Below, one piece after another: positions 24,901 through 36,900 of a DNA stretch of 64,000 bases (its first letter is position 1; every line of letters begins with the position of its first letter). The notes beneath the pieces were generated by a model that was not told the DNA's origin, ran no database searches, and saw nothing but the letters and a program-made list of their open reading frames with translations. Made by a program: the position numbers and the translations under genes. The stretch spans positions 18,617,450 to 18,681,449 of the forward strand of contig OU862927.1 of NCBI GenBank assembly GCA_917880885.1. The letters run 5' to 3'. The stretch comes from Limnephilus marmoratus (taxonomy: Eukaryota; Arthropoda; Insecta; Trichoptera; Limnephilidae).

Positions 24901-27900
24901 ACTTCATAGTGGGACCCAACGAGAATAATTACGTGGTAGAGTTGTTATAAAATACATCTTATTCTAAAATTATGATGTTTAATAATTTTGTGTATATCTT
25001 AAGCCCTTAAGATGTCTCAAACGAAATGACATTTTACGAAAACTTTTTGATATTACTGCTTCACAATTAAAGCTCTATAAATGAAACATTTCTGAACGTA
25101 GCCGAATAGTAAAAACTGTTTTAGAAAGGTTACAAAATAAGCTTTCAAATTATAATATTATAAATAAATATTAACATTTGTAAATATTAAAATTTAGAAC
25201 GTAAACATTAAAAATAGGTAAAAATGACTCACGTGATATTTTTTATGTGAAAACGGTACTAAAATCACAGATTATGTAAACAACAATACTTATTCTATTG
25301 TATAAATGTGCAATAAACACTTTTGTCACCTCACTTTTTTATCATTTCATATAAAAATATTTAATAAAAATTAAAAATGGCGAGCGCGGCCGAGCCGCCG
25401 GTAGTAAATTTGGGCGGGTAAATATTTCTGACAACTACGTGACTGACAGCATATTATCGTTATGTATTTCTATGGACAACTTGAATAGGGATGTACAGCT
25501 TGATCTACTATCGACCTTTCACTTTTTGTTTTAGGGATGTAACTAAAACAATAATGGAGTTGGAACTATTTCTATGGAGACACACGCGCTGACGTATGAA
25601 CACGCTTATTGTACTTTAACGCATATATCTTCTTAAGTTGCGGAGGGGTTATTAAGTAACTTTTATTTATTTTCGACGAGTATGAGAAATGGGAAAAGTT
25701 TTGTAGTCTATAAACTGTGCATTAAAATAAAGCTTTATCAATCGTAATAATTGTAATCACTGGCTATAGTAAATCTATAAAACACCTCGGGGTCACATTT
25801 GATCCCAAACTTACATTTTCAGATTATATAGTGGTTGGCATCATCATAATTTCCTAAATGTATATAACAAATTGTTAAATACGAACCCTCTACCCCTGCC
25901 GTATGTTATTTTCTCAGTCGTATTATGTTATTTTTCTTTTTTTAATCATGTTTTTGAACGTTTCCTGTGATAGTAATTTATTTATGGGGTATTTTTTTTT
26001 TCATTAACTCCACACAGGAGGCCTTGAGGAAAATAATTTCCCTCAGGGCCTATGTCATCTGGGATCCTGTGTGGAGGGTTTTTTGAGGAGAGGAAGGAAT
26101 GAACATTGATCTTGGAGAGACCCATGTTGTAGGAAGGAGGAAACACAGAGGCCGGCAAATCATTCTACAGCCGAGCTGTTGAACATAAGAACGAGTCGAA
26201 GAAACGACCCGTTCTCATGTGACAGATGTCAATCGTGTACAAATCTTGGGCACGCGTTTAGCGTGTTTCCCGACTATGCACCGGTGAAGGGATCAATGAT
26301 ACTAGTTCCTCGGAACATCTTCCATTGTAATACCGGTAGAACAGGGATAGCATTCCCACCCCACGCCTGTGCTCTAAAGATTGCAATCCGTCTGTTAAGA
26401 TGGGAGAATCTATCAAACGGACCGCCCGTTTCTGCACAGAGTCGAGGGTATATTTCAGGTATTTTTGAGCTCCCGACCAGAGGTGGCTGCCAAATTCAAC
26501 CGTGGGGTGCACATGCGATTTGTACATTGTACATTTGTACTTGCGATTTGGGTATTGTGCCGTGTTGCGCTACTTTCTTTTTCAGCAAACGTTTCTGATT
26601 CAACATTATAGTATACTTTCACATTGTAGTATACTTTAATCTGTGTTTTTTCTCTCTTTCTTTTAAAAAAAAAACTTTTTCTAGCAAATCTCTTTAAATT
26701 TTCTTTAATCATCTATGTTTTTCTAAAAGCATATATAAAATGAATTTTATGCGGAAACTTCGCTGGTTCATCCCACCATGTAAAATGTATACAATAAATT
26801 AAAATATGTATTACTGTTTGTTTCCCTAATGAACTAAAATAATAGTAATCGAAGAAAGCAAACTATTTCTGGCTTAACAATATACAAAATGTAACAATTT
26901 TTTGTTTAAACCCTTTTTATTTGAATTCATTTTCGTCGACCGGTTTCGGTTGTGTTCAACCTTCTTCAGGACCATAAACATATAAACTAATGAAACTAAC
27001 TAAACATGCGTATAACTAACTAAACATGCGTATAACTTATATGTTTATTATCCTGAAGAAGTTTGAGTGCAACTGAAACCGGTCGACGAATATAAATTCA
27101 AATAAAGTGGTATTAAGTTAGCCTCCCAAAAATTGGGCGTACTGTACAGGGCCCGCAGATACTTTAATAGTACACAACTGCTAACCCTGTACAAATCATA
27201 AGTGCGCCCACGGTTGAATTTGGCAGCCACCTCTGGTCTGGTGCTCCAACATAAAACTGAAAAATACCCTCCACTCTGTGCAGAAACGGGCGCTCCGTTT
27301 AATAGATTCTCGATTGCAGACGGATTGCAATCTTTAGAGCAGAGGCGTTGGGTGGGAATGCTATCCTTTTTCTTCCGGTATTACAATGGAAGATGCTCCG
27401 AGGAACTAGCATCATTGATCCCTTCGGCACCGGCGCATAGTCGGGAAACACGCCAAACGCGTGCCCAATACACGGTACACGGTTGACATTTGTCACATGA
27501 GAACGGGTCATTTCTTCGACTCGTTCTTGTATTCAACAGCTCGGCTGTGGAATGATTTCTATGTTTCCTCCTTCCTACAACATGGGTCTCTTCAAGACCA
27601 ATGTTCATTCCTTCCTCCCCTCAAAAAGACCCACCACACAGCATCCCAGATGACATAGGCCATGAGGGAAATTATTTTCCTCAGGGCCTCCTGTGTGGAG
27701 TTAATGTAAAAAAAAAAATTAAACAAAGAACTGTTTTCATTTTGTAAAATAAAAATAATAAAATCTTGTTACAAACTTCTTGGCAAGTAAATCAGGTAGA
27801 GTACAATTTTAGTTTTTTGAAGTAAAACTTCTTTACGCACGCTTGACTTGGGGAGTAAGCTGGTGAATGCATGACGAGAGGGTTACGAAAAGCGAGGCGA

Positions 27901-30900
27901 ACGGTAGTTGAGAGGGAGATATAAGTTAGTGATGATAGAAAGAGAGAGAGTTACGTTTCGTACATTACTGTAGGGGCAAGAGAGAGAGGTGCGAGCACAC
28001 ATTTTCTTTCTCTCTTTCTCTCACAGCCAGTTGCGTTTCGTATATCTAAGATACAATGCAGGCCTATTGTCTGTATCACACTGTAGGTGCAAGAGAGAGC
28101 AGTGAGCGCGCACATTTTCTTTCTCTCTTCCTATCATACAGATGGAGCTATAGAAGTTTTACTTCAGTCGTGTGTCTAAAGCACACTCGTTTTTTAATTT
28201 ATGTAAGTCTATGGATATCTGGTTCAAAATAGGAAATATTATGACGTTCTGTAAAAAATATGTCGACAATATTAAACACCAATATTGCGAAATCTTGAAA
28301 TACATAGGCACCTGCTTTAGTTTTATCATATTATCTTCTGTAACATCGACTTTTGACAAAAGTCGATGTCAAGTCAAGTATTTGGTTCATTTGCTCAAGA
28401 TTTTTTTATCAAAAAAGTAATGTACATTATGAATATCGAAAGATGATACCAAAATGAACCATGAATTTCGACTGATTTAACAAAAATTAGTAATAGAATT
28501 TGATGGCGTATTATGAATATCGAACGATAATACCTACAGTGAATTAGTGGTAAACTTTTGGAAATGCGTAGTCATAATAAATTGAACCATTGTTTTGTCT
28601 CCAAGCCCACCATTTGAGATTCCCTGGTCTACATTAGGACCGCGCCGAACGCTGCGGGAATAACGCCTAGCGGCACGTGACCCCCTTGCAGGAGGAAATA
28701 TTACGTTCCAGGGGTAGTCAATATCAGTTATCGTGATCTGGTAGGTGCTCAGCGTATCCGAATCGGTTATATCTCCTCGAGTTGATATCGACTGTATTTT
28801 GGTGAAACCTTTCAAGCCAATTTTTTTGGGAATGTTACTTGTAAGTGTGTTTCCTGTAAAATAGTCGTCGGAGTACAACGGTTTGGTAAAATATTTTTTG
28901 GTGATATAGCCATTTTTAATATAAAAAACTAAATTTATGCGTATAATGATTGATTATTTAAAAAAAAAACATAGATGAAATTTCTCAATCCCTCAAATCT
29001 TTGATAATTATAAACAGAATTGCAATATTTTACATCAAAATTTATAAAAACCATGTAAAAATTTGCATATCAACTTATACGTTTTTAATCAATTTTACGA
29101 ATTTATAAATATTCGTTTTGTCGTCTCGAGTGTAACATATTATAGCTGTGTGAACATTTGAACTTATTTCATGATTTAAATAACATTACTAATTAATTAC
29201 CAGAAGTACTGTTGTAACAGACGTCTCTTGATGCATTTGCCAGATCTTGTTTAACGTGAAAAATCACAGCTGGTCGCCGCACGTTTTCCTTTAAAATATT
29301 ATTGCCTACCACCTGTTCAGAGAAGAGTAAACAACATATTGATTACATTTATACAATTCGATTCTTGCGAAATGTTACATAAAAGGCTGCACGTGTTATT
29401 CTAGAACCAAAGCACTTAGCAACCAAAACGCCTTGCATTATATTGATGATAAATCCTGCATTTTAAGCAGGTGCGTTCGTCTACCTGGGGAAATCAGGTC
29501 AATTCAGGCAAGAAAACAATACGCATGTCCAAACCAGTTTGTTTTTCAAAACGAAACTTAGCATACCGGACACCTGCCTCAAACACCTGGGGTAATCAAG
29601 ATAAACAACAGATGCAGAAATGAAAACATTTTTACGTTTTTCTTCAAAATAGGTGTGCGCAAAATTTAGTATAAAAACCGTCTGAAAATAAATATTTCAT
29701 GTCATTACCCAAACGGTCTCTGAGTTTTTATTATCTCCCGAAACCGAAGTGACGATCGGAGTCCAGCGCCCTATTGTTTATAGTATTTGTATGGAACAAA
29801 TAAGTGGTCTCATACAACAGTTATCATTAGAACAATTTTTTAATAAATATTATTTTATTTGTTTAAAAAATATCACGTCTTTACGTCAATATTATTTCGA
29901 AGATCCATGAAGCACTTAGTGAGTACGATATTGCTAGAAATAAGTCGTCTCAGTTTAACATAACCACAGTTTTGTAAAAGCCTTAAACATCGAACCAGCT
30001 GTCAGGATAGATAATATTAAAAAAGTAAAATGTGTAGAACTTCATAATAACGTTAATACGGGTGGCCAAAAAATCATTAAAAAAACTAATAGTCATTTTG
30101 ACGTTTGAAAATTATATGGGTAATTTACTTTTTAAAAATCACATCTCGACGAAAACATTCGTCCAACCTGGAGCGCAAATTTTGCAACAACTTTCTGTCA
30201 ACATGGCGCGTTTAATGGCAGCCATTTTTTGGTTGATGGTTTCTTTCAATTGGAAAAGTGATTTCCTTATGTACCTATACTTGATTTTTCAAGTATACCC
30301 GTAGAAAGAAGTCAAGGGGAGTTAAACGCGTGCCCAACATACGTACACAGTTGACATTTGTCACGTCATGAGAACGGGTCGCTTCTTCGACTCGTTCTTG
30401 TGTTGAAAATTATTTTCCTCCGGGCCTCCTGAGTGGAGTTAATGTAAAAAAAAGTCCTGGGAGGTCATGAAATATCCCCTCGGCGCGAAATCACCTTTCC
30501 CGGGAACATCTCGTTTACAACTGCCATTCACTCGAAAAGTGCGGCACGTCATGTCATCTTATCGAAACCATGTCTTAGTGAGATATGACCTTCAAATTAA
30601 TTCAGCTGCGGATAGAAAAAAATCACGTAACATTGTTGTGTACCTGTCTGGATTCACGGTCACAGATTCTCTTCGCTGATTTTCAAAGAAATAAGGACCG
30701 TTGGTTGCACTTAATGAAATTGCTGCCCAAACAGTGACTTTCGTAGGGGCTTTTGATGTTTAGATTTTGGACTTTCTGCTGCCCAGTAACGACAATTTTG
30801 TTTATTTTCTTGTTTTACACGGTGTTTGTTGTCACACTCCTCCGAAACGGCTTGACCGATTTTTATGAATTTTTTAATGTTTATTAGGTAGGTAAGACAA

Positions 30901-33900
30901 TAGGTTTTTAACTATATTTCATACCGCTAGGTGATTAGGGTGTCCCTATCCAAAAAAAAAATCTATTTGGTTGAAATTTTTTTTTTGCATTTTTTTTTTT
31001 TAATTTGGCATCAAAAAATACCTATAACCCCAAATTTTAACTCTCCTACCCCCACCCTCCCATTTTTTAATCGCAATTTTGGTATTTTTGTAGGAACAAA
31101 TTTAACCGTCTTTCGTATTTCAAACAGAACGAAATTATTTATGTTATTGAATGCCAGATGGTGCTACGTCCGCCTCATCGAACTTTCATCCATTCGGCAT
31201 CACGTTCTCGCGTGAGCAAACCGTCGTGCTTTTGTGTTGGCTAAAGACGGACTGACAAAAAATATCGTACACTCAATTGCTCTTCGAAATTCATTTTGAT
31301 TTTCTTTATTTTATTTTCCTACTTTTATTGGTGTTTTTTTGTTTTTATCGGCGGTCATTGTCTACAGCGCTCCATTCCTCTTTCTGTCATAGATCCCATC
31401 CCCACACACTTACAATACATTCGTTATTTTTTATTTAACAACCAAAATATTCACTAGAAATAATTTATATGGCAGAACAACGTTTGTCGGGGCAGCTAGT
31501 AATAAATATAATGATGTTTTGAAATTCGTAAATCTTTAGGCCCACCACCATTTGGTTTTCATAAATTTAATAAAATGAGGTTCTGCAAATTAAACACAAT
31601 AACAACAAATAATTTAATCTATCACTTTAAGATTAACACTGTTTTAAGACCCTCCTCTGCATCCCCAAAAGAGGTATAGGCCATGGAAAAAAGATTTTTC
31701 TCATGGACAACGTGGAAATGCACCATAAAAGTGAAGTGACTTAAAATCAAATAATATTTTATTTATTTACCATTACAAGAGGCAATAATTTCCCTTCAGG
31801 CTTATGACATCTTTCGGGATGCTGTGTGGAGGACCTTTTTTAAAAAAAGGGAAGGACGGGAAGTTCTGGCAAACGAAAAGAATATGACGGGAGGGGTTAT
31901 GAATCAGGAGGTCAATTTGTCTAGGAGTGTTAATCCATTCCTCCCACTGCGACGCATGGTGATGGGTCGAGATAGTAGATAAACTTCACCACATGAACCC
32001 GGGCACCCTTACTAAGTCGCCAAAAATAGCGAACCACTTGGGTTGATCTATGGCGTATGTGTTGGTAATCCAATAAATGGTTTCCGGGGCGGTGGTACCC
32101 ACACCCATCTCCCAAAATGAATACCCATATCCGCATCACAAAATGAGCAACAATGTAAAAATGGCTATATTTTCATACAAAGATTTCATCGATTTTTTAC
32201 TGAAGATTCAGCCTAATATTTTAGCGTAGAAACGATGAACAAAGCCTTATTTTATTAAAACCCTAGTTTCCTACTTCTGGCAGTAAGGCTTGCCAAAAAC
32301 GTCATTAACCAGGGCGATGTAACGTCACGCCAGAAACCCGCGAAAACACGCCCTGACACCCTTCAGCTCCCAGTTACACCCAGTCTCTAACAAACAGTGC
32401 GGGTGTCTATACATGTCGTTAAACCTACATCTTACCATAGACCACTTTTAATATTCGAGCATGTACTTCTACTGTAAACCAACACCTTTAAATGGAACAG
32501 TTTTAAAATTCGAGCATGTACTTCTCTTGTAAACCAACACCTTTAAATAGAACAGTTTTAAAATTCGAACATGTACTTCTACTGTAAACCAATACCTTTA
32601 AATGGAACTGTTTTAAAATTCGAACATGTATTCTAACAAATCTATAAACCGACACCTAATAAAACAGTTTTAAAATTCGAACATGTACTCTACAAGTCTG
32701 TAAACCAACCCCTTTAAATATAACAGTTTTAAAATTTGAACATGTATCTACTTTAGCATTGTAGGTATCTTAAAAGAACGACTTACATGAACCTAACCTT
32801 ACGCACATAAACCTACACCTTAAAATAGGGCGAAGTTTACTTAAGTATTTGGAGACGTTTTATTTTCTGTTAAAAATATCAAGGACGACGTTTAAAATTT
32901 GATATGACACGGTTTTGGTGTGTTCTTATTGTGCTTTTGTGAATGGTTTCTTCGTTTAGAAATAGGTAGGAAAATATATCGTCGTTATTTGTTTATAAAA
33001 CAGTAATCTACAGATACGTTTTTAGATTTTCACAGCCAAAAGTATTACAGTGATTTATTTTTGGGTTATTATGCCGTGTTGCGCTACCTCCTTCTTTAGC
33101 CAACGTTTCGGACAGCATTACAGTGTCCATCATCAGGGCAGAGATCAGGACACATCTGCCATGATGATGGGCACTTTAACGCTGTCCGAAACGTTGGCTA
33201 AAGAAGGAGGTCGCACAACATGGTCTAACAGCCCCAAAATAAAAATGAGAAATCTACAGTTTTAAAATGTTTTTGCAGCTTTAAAAAAAATACTATTCAT
33301 TGTATCTACTTTTGGGAATAGTCTCTTTTGCCAGAAATACGTACCTACGAGAAAGTTATAATTGTTATTTATTTTGAATTTGTTTTTAACCTTTTTTTGT
33401 ATATACTAGAATAAAATAATTTTAAAACGGTAATATATTATTTTGGTACAGTTAAGCTATTTGATCATTATTTAGTTTTCAGGTCCGTTAGTGGTGCATC
33501 ATGTGGGCCAAAATACTTTTTGAAAGTGAAATAAAATGGTTGTCACAGCTGTAAGGCGACAACCGCTTTGTTCGAAAATCAATAGAGATGCGTTGCGTTT
33601 ACGAGTGGATTGGATACTGCAGATATTGTGAACGCAATTTGAAAAGGTACCATGGATGACCTACAATCACCGCTGATAAATTTTAATATTATTAAAAAGA
33701 AATTTATGAAAGTTTGTGATTTTTTCTATAATTTATTGAGTCGGAAGTCGGAACATATCACTTCGATAGGTCGCCTTGAGTTAGCCAAGCTATTAAAGTA
33801 AATTTTATTGCAATATGTAATAGTAATTAAAAATAATAAAACTTTTTAATACCTTTAATACGTGTCATGATTTGAAGAGTTTTATTTTACAAGAGGTACA

Positions 33901-36900
33901 TTTGTTACTTAATTTTTATTTATCTGATACCGATTTGGACACATTCATGTCAATCACTAGCAATCATAAAATGTGTACAATTACATGTTAAATTAAAAAT
34001 AATAATGTATCTCTAGTTAGAAGCCTAATGGAATAAGCCTAATATTACTCGGTAGTTTGGTCTCCATCTTACAAAATTCACATTAATAACATTGAGCGAA
34101 TACAAAAAAAAATCTACGTTTTAAAAATTAAAAAAAAATATCCCATCAGTAGACTTAAAATATAATTTATTATTAAATATTCCAAAAATTCACACACTAG
34201 AAGACAGACGTAAAATAATCGACTTATCAAACATTTTTATTCAAAATACTTGACTCCAACTTGACTTAACTTAACTCCAACTCCAAACTTTACTGTTGCG
34301 AACTCCTGCAACTCATAAACTTATGAATACTGACAGTAACTACACGACAAAATACACTATTCTACTGTAGCATTCATAAACGGAACTACATTGCCCACTC
34401 TCCTAAACAACGATTTCACACTATGGGAAATCAGTACTTAGGTGATGTTGACATATTTAACATAAACTTGGCGAATTTTGTTGATCTTGTAAAAAAAACT
34501 TATTTCAAAACTATTCCTAAACATATTTGTATTTTTGTAAACCTATGAAATCGCTGTATTTTTATGACTTGTGTGCTTTTTTATCTAATTTTATTTTTAT
34601 TATTTCTTTATATGTTTAAAAATCATCTGTCGTGAATTAATTGTACAACCGAACACGTAAAAGCCCTTTGGACGTTAAATAAAAAAATAATAAAAACTCT
34701 TTGAAACAAAAAATGTCTAGAAACCGTTACATAATTAATGCACAAGAAATACAAACAAGTAAAATAATGGATTAAAAAAATGCGTAGGTATAATAATATT
34801 CCGCTCCTCAAAGTATACTGGATGAATTCAACACCCTCAAACTTGCGCGTACGATTGAGGAGGAACGTCACTTCCATATTCCACCTCGCGCGCTTCTGAA
34901 AGTCATTTTGTTCGCGCTGCACAAGCATGTGTGCATTATTTTTCAGCCTATCCACATGGATTTTGTGGAGGTTTGATAGATTTTTCACTTCTAAGGATCA
35001 TTGTGGACGAGAAAATGAATATGGGTAACCATTTTTTTTGCATTTGTTCATCGGATGGTCTAACGCAGGGGTGGGGAACCTGCGGCCCGCGAAGCGTTTT
35101 GGTGCGGCCCGCGAGCACTTTTGGTGCGGTCGCTGAAAAAAAATTACACTCAAATAGCACTATAAAAAATTACACTCAGAAAACGAGAACGATTTTCTTT
35201 CACAGTTTTCAGCTACACTTTAAAGTTATTATTACTAAATCCGGAGAAAGTTATAACATAGCTGACAGGTGTGTGCTTACGTATACACCTTTATTTCTAG
35301 AAATCAGATTTCTGTTGCGGATTCATCTGCTGACGCAATTCGAAGGAAACCATCCATGTATTTCTAGTGCAAAAATTCATTGCGGATTCATCAAAGGAAG
35401 CCATTTTTATGCACCGAGTGAAGTTTTGCATTTGATTTACACACCATATGCTGCTAAATTCTGTGGGGAACTATTATATAAGTTTGTGGAATCTAACCCA
35501 AAACTAACCTTAAAACCTACCTCGTGTTCTATACACAATATAAAAATTCGAGCCGCGCGCAGTTATAAATTTCCAGATGCAATTTTTTTTTTTTATACCC
35601 CCTCCCCCCCACCCCCCGCCGGCGCCTCTAAATTTATGTGCGGCCCGCGGATGATACCACAAACGTCCAAATGGCCCCCGATGCCAAAAAGGTTCCCCAC
35701 CCCTGCTCTAACGCATTAATTTGGTCTTACCAACAATCACCAGTCTCTCATTGACATATTCAGTGCTTATATTTTAATTACATCGAATTTTTTACACTTA
35801 AGATCATAAGAAATGTAACAATTTATTATAAGTAATATTATATAAGTATTATAAGTAATAATTATTAGCCTGAAACACTCATCTACATTGAAAAAATCCC
35901 GAGAAAAGATACATGCCGCCGACGGGACTCGAACCCGCATCCTTTTTATCTTTTCTCGAGATATTCTTTCAATGTTGATGAGTGTTTCAGGCTAATAATT
36001 ATTACTTATAATCATTGTTATCCGTTGTGCTATGCATAAAAATATTGTCTTAAGCATTAGTTTATCAATTAAAAAAAAATAATAATTAAAATTTGACGAG
36101 TTACAATCTTTCACCAAAAAATGTAGACATATTTTGTCTCGACGCCACCTAGTGGGAGATTTAGCACTTACAATGCCTTTCTCGTATAAAAGAAAGTTGG
36201 TTGTTTGCAGGTGAAAAATGTAATAAGCAGTAATTGTTGAATAAAACATTAGTATATATTGTATTATTTGGCGGGCAGGAGATAAGCCGACGTAGTGGAT
36301 AAGAGCAGTTGACCGGAAATCAGAAGGACGCGGGTTCGAGTCCCGTCGGCGGCATGTATCTTTTCTCGGGAGATTTTTTCAATGTAGATGAGTGTTTCAG
36401 GTTAATAATTACTACTTAGGGAACGTACCAATACTACGTGACACGTTTAGGGGAGGGAGGGTCTTCAAAACTTCACGCTTGGTACAAATGAGCAGCGGCG
36501 GACTTAGGTTTTTGGTCACCGGGGGGGGGGTTAAAAATTGCAAAAAGTTGGTCACGTATAGGGTTGCCATCTTCTAAAATAAAAAAGCCTGACTCTGCGC
36601 TCTGGAAGGCCGGACATTTTGCCCTAAAAGCCGGACGTACGTACATAATTTTGGACATAACTTTTATACATAATAATAAAAAATCTGTTACAACTTACAG
36701 TTGTTTATTAATCACGCATTGACCAATTTAATTACAACAATCATTAATCTGTCTTATCCTTGTCATCAGTTGACATTTGTATATAATATAATTTCAATAA
36801 CAAAATAAAAAAATATTGAGTCTTCTGTCTGTAGACATACTAAACTTATAAAACAAACAAACAAAACATAAATTTTTTTCTGGTTAAACAGTTGACTAAA

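Noticed and set aside
29312..29320. The strong acceptor ctgaacag as the start of the nested gene's middle exon
   Set aside because: It would give phase 0, which does not join with the signal-peptide exon. I prefer the acceptor seven bases downstream but note that a different first exon could use the stronger site.
34931..35719. A 262-codon open frame on the plus strand
   Set aside because: It runs from unique sequence through a non-autonomous hAT-type element and out again; the composition is that of the element and no domain is recognisable.
36286..36353. Possible functional tRNA gene
   Set aside because: The cloverleaf is imperfect: acceptor mismatch, no proper D arm, no T33 in the anticodon loop; it has a SINE tail and a sibling foldback copy.
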